DNA of 64,000 bases from Halopolyspora algeriensis (GTDB lineage Bacteria > Actinomycetota > Actinomycetes > Mycobacteriales > Pseudonocardiaceae). The notes under the pieces are model-generated. The model did no database searches, was not told the origin of the DNA, and was given only the letters and a program-made list of their open reading frames with translations. Shown here piece by piece: positions 26,233 to 35,303 of this stretch (positions are counted from its first letter, which is position 1; each line of letters opens with the position of its first letter). The position numbers were made by a program, and so were the translations under genes. The stretch is from the NCBI RefSeq assembly GCF_003337235.1, contig NZ_QPJC01000003.1, positions 99,724-163,723 of the forward strand. The letters run 5' to 3'.

Positions 26233-27129
26233 ATGCCATTCGATCTCTCCGTCTTGGAGCTCATACGAATGCTGATCACATTCCTACTCGGGATTCTGGT
26301 CACCGCCCTCGCTGCCGGTTTCCTGCTGGCACGCGCGCGACGTGGCAACGAACGACTGCGTCAGGAGATTGTGCAGCTCACGACCTCCACGGCGGCATCC
26401 GAGGACTCGGCCAAGCCGGCCGAGCCGTACCGCATCGAGCCCGGGCAGCGCCAGTGGGCCGCGCCCCAGGCGCCACCGGAGAGTGCCGGAGCGCACCCGC
26501 CCTCGCTTCCGGGGTCGCACAGCCTTGCGGGCACCGCCGCAGAGGAGTCGCAGCCCGGCAGGCTCAGGGCAGCGGACGACGAGCCGGCCAAGGACCACTC
26601 CGCAGAAAGCCGATCTCCCGTGGAACATCGCTCCGTGGAAAGCCGGGAGGACGGTGTTCGCCGGGGCCGTTCGGGGGAGCAATCGAGCGCTCCGGCGACC
26701 ACCACCGGCTCGGAGCAACCGACACAGCCGGTTTCCGTCGACCCGCCCCTGTCGGCGAATGCGGGTGCGGCAGGCAATGGCTTCTCTCCTCTGGGCAACG
26801 GCTCCCACCACGGGGGCAACGGTTCCTCTCCCCTGGGCAACGGCTCCCCCCATCCGGGGAATGGCTCTCAACCCTCGAAGCCGCAGCAGGCCACCGCGTG
26901 GCCCCAGCAGAGCGGCCGGTTGCCCCAACAGGCCGCCGGAGCAGCCGGGCAGCCCGACCAGGACCGCAGCGAGCACGCCCGCTCTCCGTATGCCGCGGAC
27001 GGTGCGGCAGCGCCGGTGCAGGAAGGCGACGAGGAACCCATGGAAGTGGCCCGCCGGCGCATCGCCGAACTGCGGGCGCGGCTGGGCGAAGTCAAGCCCG
27101 GCCACACCTCGCGGCAGCCCGAGCAGTGA
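26233..27129 (+). CDS. Single-pass membrane protein with low-complexity linker (partner 1)
   Basis: A 298-residue protein. Residues 12-33 form one membrane helix (LITFLLGILVTALAAGFLLA), then a basic ARARRGNERLRQEI stretch. About 220 disordered residues rich in Pro, Ser, Gly and Gln follow, including five heptapeptide repeats. The C-terminus is a short amphipathic helix (MEVARRRIAELRARLGEV). It follows DivIVA-like gene 1 by 4 bases, so the two are made together. The second module's membrane protein (28535-28987) has the same order of parts. A tether linking the coiled coil to the membrane is a reasonable inference. Confidence 0.7.
   Translation: MPFDLSVLELIRMLITFLLGILVTALAAGFLLARARRGNERLRQEIVQLTTSTAASEDSAKPAEPYRIEPGQRQWAAPQAPPESAGAHPPSLPGSHSLAGTAAEESQPGRLRAADDEPAKDHSAESRSPVEHRSVESREDGVRRGRSGEQSSAPATTTGSEQPTQPVSVDPPLSANAGAAGNGFSPLGNGSHHGGNGSSPLGNGSPHPGNGSQPSKPQQATAWPQQSGRLPQQAAGAAGQPDQDRSEHARSPYAADGAAAPVQEGDEEPMEVARRRIAELRARLGEVKPGHTSRQPEQ
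26776..26880 (+). repeat. Five tandem 21-bp repeats encoding NGS-type heptapeptides
   Basis: Five successive 21-base units encode NGFSPLG, NGSHHGG, NGSSPLG, NGSPHPG and NGSQPSK. The consensus is Asn-Gly-Ser followed by a Pro/His pair and Leu/Pro-Gly. They lie in the disordered linker of the membrane protein and likely vary in number among strains. Confidence 0.75.
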
Positions 27130-27305
27130 CTTTCGAGCAGGGACCCGGCGCCACGGTCACGGACCGGAAGGTCGCCGGGATACCCCGGGCGGTGTGAGCA
27201 CCTCCCCGCCCACCGAGCGAGAGTCGCCGAACTCGCTTACTCTTCGTACAAGCCGACCCACCCAGGCCCATTCCCGGTAGGTTCGTCCGGAAGGGAGTGT
27301 CCAGT

Positions 27306-28253
27306 ATGGATGACGCCGACGAAGCCGTAATCCCCCTTCGTCCGGGATTCGACGTCCAGTTCCGGGGCTTTCATCGCAACCAGGTCATCGAGCATCTCGA
27401 GGTCCTGGAAGACCAGCTCAAGATCGTCACGATCGACCGCAACGAAGCGGTCCGGCTCAACTCGGACCTGCGCAAGCTCTATGACAGCACGCGGCAGGAC
27501 CTGCACGAGACCCGGCAGCAACTCAAGCGCATCGAGTCCTCCGACACCGGATTGCCCGCGGCATCCCAGCGCGTGCAGAACATGCTCGCCAATGCCGAGG
27601 AAGAGGTCCAGACGCTTCGGGAGCAGGCCCAGCACCAGGCCGAGAACATCCGTGGGGCCGCCGAGAGCGAGGCGGATCAGCTCGTGGAGGAGGCCGAGAA
27701 CGCCACCCGTGAATTCCGCGCCGAGTGCTCGAGCCTGCTCGCCGAAGTCGAGAAGCGGCGCGACCAGATGCGGCGTGAGCATGCCGCCCAGGTCCGCGAT
27801 ATCCGGGAACGGGAGCACCGGATGCGCAAGACCGTCCGTGACGAGTACAAGGCGATGGTGGCCGCAGCACAGCAGGAGGCCGACGAACTGATCACCCGTG
27901 CTCAGCAGGAATGCGGGCAGCGTGACGCCGCGTCGGAACAGTTCCGCCTCGATGTGCAGGAAGAGGCCTCCCGCAAGCGCACCGAACTGGAACAACTCCG
28001 GCAGGCGGTTCTTTCCTGCATGGACAAGGCCGCGGATGCCATCAGCGAGTCCACCACGGTGCTGCATGCCCAGGCGCCCAGTACCGCCCTGGAACCCGAG
28101 CCGTTGCCGGAGCCACCGCAGATCCAGGTGCGTCTGCCCGAGCAGCGAGACGATGTCCAGACGTACACGGTCCCGCTGAACACCAACGGCGCAGGCTTGA
28201 CCTCGGTGACACCGGTGGCCACCGACGGGCACGATGCTTCCCGGCAGGGCTGA
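27306..28253 (+). CDS. DivIVA-like coiled-coil protein 2
   Basis: A 315-residue paralog of the 25197-26228 product. The first 40 residues are nearly superimposable (IPLRPGFDVQFRGFHRNQVI, then EHLEVLEDQLK), and SSDTGLPAASQRVQNMLANA matches SETGLPHATRRMQNMLMMA in the other copy. A coiled coil runs to about residue 240, then a Pro-rich tail. ATG 27306 has GAAGGGAG 8 bases upstream. Family knowledge points to a polar, membrane-curvature-associated scaffold; which of the two copies does what cannot be told. Confidence 0.75.
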   Translation: MDDADEAVIPLRPGFDVQFRGFHRNQVIEHLEVLEDQLKIVTIDRNEAVRLNSDLRKLYDSTRQDLHETRQQLKRIESSDTGLPAASQRVQNMLANAEEEVQTLREQAQHQAENIRGAAESEADQLVEEAENATREFRAECSSLLAEVEKRRDQMRREHAAQVRDIREREHRMRKTVRDEYKAMVAAAQQEADELITRAQQECGQRDAASEQFRLDVQEEASRKRTELEQLRQAVLSCMDKAADAISESTTVLHAQAPSTALEPEPLPEPPQIQVRLPEQRDDVQTYTVPLNTNGAGLTSVTPVATDGHDASRQG

Positions 28254-28534
28254 CAAGCGCTGCACAACACGCGATGCGGTGCCCGGCTGCGAGACGGCTT
28301 TTTCGCACGAGCGATCAGCTCGGGCACGATGACCCGCTTTTCGGCATTTCGACCCGCAAGGCAGCAACAAGGCGGCAGGCCACGGAACGGAGAGTTCCTC
28401 CCCGATGTGGCCTGCAACGCCGGCACCCTCCTTCCTCGGCAGGACCGCCCACCAGGCGGCGGTTCCCGGGCGGCGGTTCACGGACCACCTACGCAAACCC
28501 TGTGAAACACTCCTCAGGCGACAAGGGGACGGCC

Positions 28535-28987
28535 ATGCAGCTCGCGTATTCTCCCGCGCCGACCACGAGCATGCTGCTCCTGACATTCCTCGGCGGCCTC
28601 ACACTGGTGGCGCTCGTTTTCTGGTCGGTCCTGCACCGTGTGAAACGCGGCGATGGCAGCGACCGCGGTGCCGCGCGGTCCGGCGGCGCGGGAAAGCATG
28701 CACTGAACAGGCGACGCGTCTCCCAGCCCACCCGAGTGACGAACACGGCGCCGAAGCACGCCGCCACAGCGGCACACACCACCCTGCGTACAGCGGAACC
28801 CGCGGAGACCACCGCAGAGCAATCGCAGGCAGCCGCTGCACGGACACACCCCCCGGCGCAGCACAGCGAGGAACCGGTCGATATCCAGCGCCCTCCGAGC
28901 GACCTCTTCCGGCAGCACCACGCCGAGCATTTCCGGCGCGCGCACCAGCGCCTCGACAGCATCCGAGCCCAGCTCGCCGAGCTGTGA
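28535..28987 (+). CDS. Single-pass membrane protein with short C-terminal helix (partner 2)
   Basis: A 150-residue protein: a membrane helix at about residues 12-33 (MLLLTFLGGLTLVALVFWSV), a basic stop-transfer (HRVKRGDGSDRG), an Ala/Thr/Pro-rich linker, and a C-terminal amphipathic helix (HFRRAHQRLDSIRAQLAEL). This is the same layout as the 26233-27129 product in a shorter version. It lies 281 bases after DivIVA-like gene 2 and may have its own promoter. Sequence between 28254 and 28534 shows no gene. Confidence 0.65.
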   Translation: MQLAYSPAPTTSMLLLTFLGGLTLVALVFWSVLHRVKRGDGSDRGAARSGGAGKHALNRRRVSQPTRVTNTAPKHAATAAHTTLRTAEPAETTAEQSQAAAARTHPPAQHSEEPVDIQRPPSDLFRQHHAEHFRRAHQRLDSIRAQLAEL

Positions 28988-29247
28988 GCCCCCTTTTCGG
29001 GCACTCTTGACCCCGCCGACCCCCCACGCGGCCGGAGCGGAACCGGAGGTCGAGCGTGTCACCGCCATGGTGGGTTCGGTCCCGGTGACCACCTCGCGGT
29101 CCCGCACCTGCGAGAGTGGTTCGCGAAGGCTTGTCCGAGTGATCGGTTCCACCACCGCTTCGATCACTCCCGCCGGCTCCGCGTTGCTACATTCGGTGGC
29201 GAATCGCCGATACTCTCGGGTGACATCGCACCGCACAGGAGCCGCCA

Positions 29248-30393
29248 GTGAGCAGCCACGACTTCCCCGCGCCCGCGATGGTCTACCTGGTCGCCACGAC
29301 CGGGCATCCGAACTACGGTGACGAGCTCATCGCCGCCACGTGGCTGAAGCACCTGGCTCGCATCGCCCCGGACAGTGAAGTCTGGCTGGACTGCCCGAAC
29401 CCCGGACCCAGCGAAGTTCTGCTGGGTCATCTGCATCCGAATCTGCGGGTCACCGACACCTTCTGGCGGCTGTGCTGGGAGTCCCCCTCCGACGAGCCCT
29501 GGGAAACCGCCTCGTTCGTGCAGCATGCGATCAACAACCCCGGGATGGCCCCGCGCTGGGTCGCCGGGATCGAGATGGCCGCCCGGGCCGATCTCGTGCA
29601 TCTCATCGGCGGTGGTTTCGTCAACGGCATCTGGCCACGCCACATCGGACTGCTTGCCGCCGCCGCGGCGGCGGTGCGCCGTTCCGGCGGACGCGCGGTC
29701 ATGACCGGCCAGGGTCTGTGCCCGATGAGCGACGAGACACAGCCGCTGCTGCGCAGTCTCGCCGCACACTTCGAGATCGTCGACGTCCGTGACGAGCCTT
29801 CCGGCAGTCTGCTGCACTCTTCGCGCCAGGTCGAGTACACCGGCGACGACCTGTTCTTCGGGATCGAACCCGGACTGTTCCGCACTGACGACCTGCGGAA
29901 GGTCATGGTCTGCCTGCAGAGCGACCTGCTCGACATGAGCAAGCCCGCGCTGGCCGGTTTCCTGCTCGACACGCTGCACAGTTGGGACACCCCGCCCGAG
30001 CAGGTGGGCTTCGTCGAGGGCATCCCGTGGGTCGATCGTGCAGTGTTCACGCTCGTCGAGCACCACCTGCCCGGTGCCCGCTTCTACCCGTTCTCCGAGA
30101 TCATCGACAACGGCCTGCCCGCGGCCGCGGGCCAGCTGTGGCTGTCCACCCGGTTCCACATGCACCTGATGGCTGCCGCGGCCGGTGCTCAGGGGGTCGC
30201 GGTCTCGATCAATTCCGGCTACTACACCAACAAGCACCGGTCACTGCTCGAGCGGGGATCGGGCTGGGAGCTCAGCGAGGGGCTTCGGATCCCGACCCCG
30301 GCACCACCGGACAACGGTGGCTTCTCCCCGAGCGCACTGCAGGACCTGCAGGAAGGGAAGATCGCACTCGCACGCAGGATCTACGGCAGCTGA
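29248..30393 (+). CDS. Polysaccharide pyruvyl transferase-family protein
   Basis: A 381-residue protein with the family start VATTGHPNYGDELIAATWLK and a central HLIGGGFVNGIWPRH, then FHMHLMAAAAGAQGVAVSIN near the C-terminus, where a histidine of the active site is expected. Members such as CsaB and WcaK add pyruvate ketals to cell-wall or capsular sugars. GTG 29248 is preceded by AGGAGCC. Placed behind the DivIVA-like module, it fits a cell-envelope neighbourhood, but a functional link is not shown. The 28988-29247 gap is empty. Confidence 0.75.
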   Translation: MSSHDFPAPAMVYLVATTGHPNYGDELIAATWLKHLARIAPDSEVWLDCPNPGPSEVLLGHLHPNLRVTDTFWRLCWESPSDEPWETASFVQHAINNPGMAPRWVAGIEMAARADLVHLIGGGFVNGIWPRHIGLLAAAAAAVRRSGGRAVMTGQGLCPMSDETQPLLRSLAAHFEIVDVRDEPSGSLLHSSRQVEYTGDDLFFGIEPGLFRTDDLRKVMVCLQSDLLDMSKPALAGFLLDTLHSWDTPPEQVGFVEGIPWVDRAVFTLVEHHLPGARFYPFSEIIDNGLPAAAGQLWLSTRFHMHLMAAAAGAQGVAVSINSGYYTNKHRSLLERGSGWELSEGLRIPTPAPPDNGGFSPSALQDLQEGKIALARRIYGS

Positions 30394-30429
30394 CCGCACC
30401 GTTACGCGAACCAATCCCGCAGACCCTCT

Positions 30430-31353
30430 TCACCCCCACCAGTGATGGAAGTGGTGCACGGGTCCGTGCCCGTGACCGACATCGAGCCGGTCGGCCGCCC
30501 GCAAGGCCTCACCGAGGTATGTCTTGGCTTCCCGGACGGCACTCGACCAGTCCGGGCGCTGGGGCCGCAACGCGGCGATCGACGCGGAGAGCGTGCATCC
30601 CGTGCCGTGGTCGTTGGTGGTTGCGACGCGCTCGGAGTGCAGCAACTCGGTCGATCCGTCACCACAGAAAACGTCCACACTGGAGTCGCCGGCCAGGTGT
30701 CCGCCCTTGAGCAGAACCCGCTTGGCTCCCAGCCCGGTCAACCGCTCGGCCTGCGCGGGCATTTCCCCGGGGTCGTGGAGTTCCTCCGCACCCAGCAGGT
30801 CGGCGGCCTCCGGCAGGTTGGGAGTGATCAGGTCCACCCGAGGCAGCAGTTGCTCACGCAGGGTGCGCACGGCCTCGGTGGCCAGCAGCCGATCGCCGCT
30901 CTTGGCCACCATGACGGGGTCCAGGACGACGTGGGGCGGTGCGTAGTCGTCCAGGATCCGTACCACCGCCCGGATCACCTCGGCGTTGGCCAGCATGCCG
31001 ATCTTGACGGCGTCGACGCGAACGTCGTCGAGCAGGGTGACCAGCTGCGCGGTGACGAACTCCGGGGGTACCTCGTGCACCTGCGACACCCCGGTGGTGG
31101 TCTGCGCCACCAGGGCCGTGATCACCGACATCCCGTAGGCGCCGTGCGCGGAAAACGCCTTGTGATCGGCCTGGATGCCGGCACCGCCGCTGGGATCGGT
31201 CCCGGCGATGGTCACCACGTTGGGAATCCACCCCTCGTCCGATCGAGAAGGTGGTCCGGTCCGTGCCTGCTCGGTCCGCCCGGAATCGCTCCCGGAGAAC
31301 CCGGTTCCCGAAGTTGCCGTCTGGTTCGACCGCATCGAACGCATCCTGTTCAC
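30430..31353 (-). CDS. thiD: Hydroxymethylpyrimidine/phosphomethylpyrimidine kinase
   Basis: Phosphorylates hydroxymethylpyrimidine phosphate to the diphosphate in thiamine synthesis. A 307-residue ribokinase-fold protein with VTIAGTDPSGGAGIQADHKA, KIGMLANAEVIRAV, VVLDPVMVAKSGDRLL, and the anion-hole/catalytic loop TNDHGTGCTLSASIAAL. About 45 Ser/Thr/Arg-rich residues precede the kinase domain, longer than most homologs. GTG 31353 is favoured because the TPP riboswitch ends directly before it and supplies the AAGGGA ribosome site. ThiD acts alone here; thiC and thiE are not in the window. Confidence 0.9.
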   Translation of the reverse strand: MNRMRSMRSNQTATSGTGFSGSDSGRTEQARTGPPSRSDEGWIPNVVTIAGTDPSGGAGIQADHKAFSAHGAYGMSVITALVAQTTTGVSQVHEVPPEFVTAQLVTLLDDVRVDAVKIGMLANAEVIRAVVRILDDYAPPHVVLDPVMVAKSGDRLLATEAVRTLREQLLPRVDLITPNLPEAADLLGAEELHDPGEMPAQAERLTGLGAKRVLLKGGHLAGDSSVDVFCGDGSTELLHSERVATTNDHGTGCTLSASIAALRPQRPDWSSAVREAKTYLGEALRAADRLDVGHGHGPVHHFHHWWG

Positions 31354-31448
31354 GACGTCCCTTCGCTAGTGCGAGCTAGTTCAGGTTCGACGGGTCTCTT
31401 CTCAGCCCGGCCGACCGTGCGATTCGGGCGGATCGGGCACCCCGCGTC
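31354..31448 (-). promoter_or_regulatory. TPP riboswitch (THI element) controlling thiD
   Basis: The minus strand contains the conserved blocks GACGCGGGGTGCCC, GGGCTGAGA, ACCCGTCGAACCTGA and CACTAGCGAAGGGA in order, with a GACG/CGTC closing stem. The last block, GAAGGGA, is also the ribosome site 7 bases before the thiD GTG. Ligand binding would therefore close the ribosome site, giving translational repression by thiamine diphosphate. Confidence 0.92.
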
Positions 31449-31669
31449 ACTGGACTCAACGTAGCAAGCTCGGTCAAGTACCGGGCGCGTTGCTCGATCG
31501 GTCCGACCGCTCGAAACGCCGGTGCCTGTTGCGGCGGTTCTTCTTCCGGAATCGCTCGAACGGACCATGTACAGGTCTGCCCTCGCAGCCGAAACTGTGC
31601 AGGATCGGATTTCGTGACCGCCCGAGCCCGCCCGAGCCCGGTGGTCGCGCAGACCAGGAGGTACGGGGG

Positions 31670-31939
31670 ATGTTTCTCGGTCGTGAGCAGGTGTGGTGGA
31701 TCGTTCCAGCCGGTCAGCAGATCAGGCATGCCATCACCGACCACCCGGGATCCCGCCCCGCGGGTGACCTCGTCACCGCCCTGTGCTCGGCGGGGGTGAA
31801 GCTGCCCTACGAAACCTGGCCCACCTCCCGGGAACCCGCGAGCCGCCGCATCACGGCCCGTTGCCCGGTGTGCGAGACCCGGGTCGCCGACCGGCAGGAA
31901 AAGGTCGAAGGACTCACCGTCAGCACTTGGGACAGTTAA
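31670..31939 (+). CDS. Hypothetical protein (89 residues)
   Basis: A small protein starting MFLGREQVWWIVPAGQQIRH with a C-terminal CPVC pair (ITARCPVCETRVAD), perhaps half of a zinc site made in a dimer. The ATG follows AGGAGG at a good distance. No family is recognised. It diverges from the thiD riboswitch region; 31449-31669 has only a short CCCGAGCCCG tandem repeat. Confidence 0.55.
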   Translation: MFLGREQVWWIVPAGQQIRHAITDHPGSRPAGDLVTALCSAGVKLPYETWPTSREPASRRITARCPVCETRVADRQEKVEGLTVSTWDS

Positions 31940-32105
31940 AGGGTCCGCGGATTGGTTCGCGTAGGAGTGCGGGTGGCGGAACCTCCGGCTGCGCCTCGCT
32001 GCGGTAGCGCCGACATCAGGGAGCGACGTGCCGGCGAGCGATGTCACATCCGGACGCGGGGACGCGTGGTGAGGGAACCCTCACCACCGGATTAGAGTGG
32101 GGGTG

Positions 32106-32855
32106 ATGAACAGTACGACCGACACTCCCCTCTCCGTGCGTTCCGGGCGGACCACCCGGCCCGATCCGACGTCGGTGTGGCCCCCGTTGGCCGAGCTCAC
32201 CGAGGCGGCTGCGAACGCCTCGACGGGATCCGACACCGTCGCCATCACCCGCGGGTTCGACCGGAAGGGCAGGCAGCGAGCAAAGGCACTGAGCGAGCTG
32301 CTCGATGACCGGGGTGTCGCAGCCGTCGAGGTGACACCGGCTCCGGACAGCGAGCAACTCCTCGCGGGCAGCGAAGTCGCTGCGGTGGCCAACCTGGTCG
32401 GCGCAGGGTCGTGGCAGCCCTACCGGCTCGCGGCCAAGACCGGATCCCCGGTTCTGACACCCCGACCCAACGGCGATGCCCCTGCCGACGAGGTCGCGCG
32501 TGACGTCATCGGTATGGCCGGCACCGAGGGTGCGCGCGATGTCGCGCTCACCCGCGTTGCGGTGCTTCCCGAGAGCTCCGAGAACGCCGACGAGAGCAGC
32601 ATCACGATCACCCGCGACGGTGAGCCGCTGTCGATCCCCGGTGGCCAGGTGACGGTCACGCTGCACGAGCAGCGCCTGCACGTCCAGCTGCAGGGCCCCG
32701 ACTTCGCCGCGCAGGAGTTCGCCGCGCAGGAGATCACCATCGACACGTCCGGGACGCCGCATCGCCTCATCCGGGACGAGTTGCCCATCGCCGAGTTCGA
32801 AGGAACTCTGACCTTCACGAGCGAACCGCGGGGGCTGGTCGTCCGCCCGGTGTGA
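32106..32855 (+). CDS. Hypothetical protein (249 residues)
   Basis: A soluble acidic protein. The first half has VAITRGFDRKGRQRAKALSE and SEVAAVANLVGAGSWQPYRL, which resembles an alpha/beta nucleotide- or lipid-binding fold. The second half is beta-rich (SITITRDGEPLSIPGGQVTV) and contains an AAQEF duplication. No family is claimed. ATG 32106 is chosen; a GTG at 32097 would add three residues. Confidence 0.55.
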   Translation: MNSTTDTPLSVRSGRTTRPDPTSVWPPLAELTEAAANASTGSDTVAITRGFDRKGRQRAKALSELLDDRGVAAVEVTPAPDSEQLLAGSEVAAVANLVGAGSWQPYRLAAKTGSPVLTPRPNGDAPADEVARDVIGMAGTEGARDVALTRVAVLPESSENADESSITITRDGEPLSIPGGQVTVTLHEQRLHVQLQGPDFAAQEFAAQEITIDTSGTPHRLIRDELPIAEFEGTLTFTSEPRGLVVRPV

Positions 32856-32906
32856 GGCCGCAGCATGCTTTGACGGCACGGCACGGTGGCCGGCTTCCAC
32901 CGTGCC

Positions 32907-33305
32907 CTACCGCAACCGTGTGAGCCGATTGATTCCGGCCACGATGCCCGCCACGGCGGTGGCCGCGAACGCCAGTGCCAGCGGGGAGAGCGTGCCGGGG
33001 AACAGTGCGTTGACCAGTGCCCACCACCCGACCAGCACCGTCACGCAGGCGAGCAGCACGGCGGTCACGGTGAGCAGTGGCCGGTGACGCGGGAGTCCGC
33101 GCAGGGCCCGGCGCGCACGGGGCGGCAGCCGCCACACCGCGACGGCTACCGGGACCACCACGATCAGCACCGCCAGGAGACCGAGCAGTGAGTCCGATCG
33201 CTCGGGGCGGGGGCCGAGCCCCAACAGCAGCGCCGGGACGGCCACGGCCAGCACCAGCAGTATTCGGTGGAGCAAGCGCCACAGACGTGTGTCGAACTCG
33301 ATCAC
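32907..33305 (-). CDS. Four-helix membrane protein
   Basis: A 132-residue protein with four hydrophobic segments: LLHRILLVLAVAVPALLLGL, LLGLLAVLIVVVPVAVAVW, LLTVTAVLLACVTVLVGWWA and LALAFAATAVAGIVAGIN. GTG 33305 is preferred over the upstream ATG at 33380, which would run into the acyl-CoA synthetase promoter. No family is recognised. It diverges from that synthetase gene. Confidence 0.55.
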   Translation of the reverse strand: MIEFDTRLWRLLHRILLVLAVAVPALLLGLGPRPERSDSLLGLLAVLIVVVPVAVAVWRLPPRARRALRGLPRHRPLLTVTAVLLACVTVLVGWWALVNALFPGTLSPLALAFAATAVAGIVAGINRLTRLR

Positions 33306-33383
33306 GCACTCCAGTCTGCCAACCGGGAGCGACGGTGAGATCCTCGCCGACCCCTTTTCCTCGGAAGTGACGCCAGGCATTAT

Positions 33384-33397
33384 CTACTCACGAGTAG
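33384..33397 (+). promoter_or_regulatory. TetR-type operator before the acyl-CoA synthetase
   Basis: CTACTCACGAGTAG: a perfect 6-bp inverted repeat with a 2-base spacer, 19 bases before the ATG at 33417. It agrees at 9 of 14 positions with a site before etfB (41775-41788), sharing TACT, a central C and GTAG. A lipid-responsive TetR repressor is a likely binder; the regulator is not in the window. Confidence 0.5.
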
Positions 33398-33416
33398 CAA
33401 CGACGGACGGGAACGC

Positions 33417-35111
33417 ATGGCGATCGACTTTTCGAAGCGGCCAGCACGGCCATCCGGCCTCTCGGACGGGGTCGAAGGCAGGCTCTCGTCCTGGTGCCGG
33501 CGCAGGGCTCCAGGACTGCTCAACGTAGTGACGTTGGCCCGGCAGGGAGTCGTGCGGCCGATGCTGCCGGACAAGCTGCTGCGAATCCTGCTCGCGTGGC
33601 GACGCTGGGGGATCACGCCACCGCTGGGCTATGCCGTCGGAGCCGTCCGGCATCCCGACCGCCCGGCCATCATCGACGAGCGGGGGGCACTCAGCTACGC
33701 CGAGGTGGAGCAGCGCACCACCCGGCTGGCACACAGCCTGCGTGAGCGGGGTCTCGATCGCGACACGCGCGTGGGAATCCTGTGCCGCAACCACCACGGG
33801 ATGGTCGAAACGATCGTCGCGTGCGCCAAGGTCGGTGTCGACGTCGCCCTACTCAACACCGGTCTCAGCCCGCACCAGGTGGCCACCGTGGTCGCCGAGC
33901 AGAACGTCGGGCTCCTGATCGTCGACAGCGAGTTCACCGAGCACATCACCGCCGTCGGCGAAACCGAGGTGGTGCTGGCGTGGACCGAGGGCACCACCGG
34001 GCACGCCACCCTGGAACACCTCATCGGCAGCGCCCCGGCACGGCCGCTTCCCCGCCCCCCGCGACACCATCGCGTGATCGTGCTCACCTCGGGCACGACC
34101 GGGTCACCGAAGGGGGCCCGGCGGCCGGACCCGGGGGGGTTGTCCCCGGCCGCGACGGTGTTGTCCCGCATGCCGCTGCGCAGCGCCGAACGGATGCTGA
34201 TCTGTGCTCCGCTGTTTCACACGTGGGGTTTCGCGGGTTTCCAGCTCGGCATCGTCCTCGGCGCCACCCTCGTACTGCGCCGCAAGTTCGACCCGCAGCA
34301 GGCACTGGCCGCGATTCAGCGGCACCGCTGCACCTCCGTGTTCGCCGTGCCCGTCATGCTGCGGCGGATCACCGAGCTTCCGGCCAGCGTGCGTTCTCCC
34401 TACGACTGCGGATCGCTCCGGGTGATCGCCTGCAGCGGGTCGGCCCTGCCTGCGGACCTCGCGAAGGACATCCAGCAGGAATTCGGTCCGGTCCTGTACA
34501 ACTTCTACGGATCGACCGAGGTCTCGTGGGCGAGCATCGCCACCCCGAAGGATCTGCGGCAGGCTCCGGGAACCGTGGGCACCCCACCACCGGGGACGGT
34601 GCTGCGTCTCCTCGGCAGCGACGGCCGACCCGTGCGCACCGGTGAAACCGGGCGCATCTTCGTCGCCAACGAGATGCTCTTCGAGGGATACACCAACGGA
34701 TCCGGCAAGGATCTCCACGACGGGCTCATGCCCACCGGCGATCTCGGTCGCTTCGATTCGGCCGGACGCCTGTTCGTCGTCGGCCGCGAGGACGACATGA
34801 TCGTCTCGGGGGGCGAGAACGTGTATCCGAAGGAAACCGAGGACGTCATCGCTTCCCTGCCCGAAGTCGCCGACGTGATCGTGACCGGGGTGGACGACGA
34901 GGACTTCGGCCAGCGCCTGGCCGCGTACGTCGTCACCCGTGAGGGCAGCACCCTCGATGCGGACACGCTGCGGGAACGCGTGAGTTCGAGGCTGTCGAAA
35001 TTCGCTCGTCCCCGTGATGTCGTATTCCTCGATCAGCTCCCTCGCAACGCCACGGGCAAGGTCGTGCCGCGGGAACTTCCCGACAGCACCGGCTCGGGTG
35101 GTGTCTCCTGA
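33417..35111 (+). CDS. FadD-like long-chain acyl-CoA synthetase
   Basis: Activates fatty acids to acyl-CoA (or acyl-AMP) with ATP. A 564-residue ANL-superfamily protein: AMP-binding loop VLTSGTTGSPKGARRP near residue 225, a middle motif YNFYGSTEVSW near 360, PTGDLGRFDSAGRLFVVGRE near 445, and the C-terminal lysine motif LPRNATGKVVPREL. The N-terminal 60 residues are a hydrophobic helix-rich extension seen in FadD12-like enzymes of actinomycetes. An operator-like palindrome sits just before the start. Chain-length preference cannot be read from sequence. Confidence 0.85.
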   Translation: MAIDFSKRPARPSGLSDGVEGRLSSWCRRRAPGLLNVVTLARQGVVRPMLPDKLLRILLAWRRWGITPPLGYAVGAVRHPDRPAIIDERGALSYAEVEQRTTRLAHSLRERGLDRDTRVGILCRNHHGMVETIVACAKVGVDVALLNTGLSPHQVATVVAEQNVGLLIVDSEFTEHITAVGETEVVLAWTEGTTGHATLEHLIGSAPARPLPRPPRHHRVIVLTSGTTGSPKGARRPDPGGLSPAATVLSRMPLRSAERMLICAPLFHTWGFAGFQLGIVLGATLVLRRKFDPQQALAAIQRHRCTSVFAVPVMLRRITELPASVRSPYDCGSLRVIACSGSALPADLAKDIQQEFGPVLYNFYGSTEVSWASIATPKDLRQAPGTVGTPPPGTVLRLLGSDGRPVRTGETGRIFVANEMLFEGYTNGSGKDLHDGLMPTGDLGRFDSAGRLFVVGREDDMIVSGGENVYPKETEDVIASLPEVADVIVTGVDDEDFGQRLAAYVVTREGSTLDADTLRERVSSRLSKFARPRDVVFLDQLPRNATGKVVPRELPDSTGSGGVS

Positions 35112-35303
35112 TACCGCAGGCAGCGGATTCGAAAGGAGACGGACGACACACATCGGCCGCCGAGCACGGCCTCACAGACCCGCGCAGGTGGCTGTGGAAC
35201 CGGTGTGAGCGGCCCGCTCGGCCCGACCCGCTCGAGCGGGAAGGGCCGGTTCACCGAACGGGCTCTTGGCGATCACCAGCCGTGACACGTTAGGCTCGTG
35301 CGA

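Noticed and set aside
31621-31640. CCCGAGCCCG tandem repeat
   Set aside because: Only two copies, no structure or gene context; ordinary low-complexity GC sequence.
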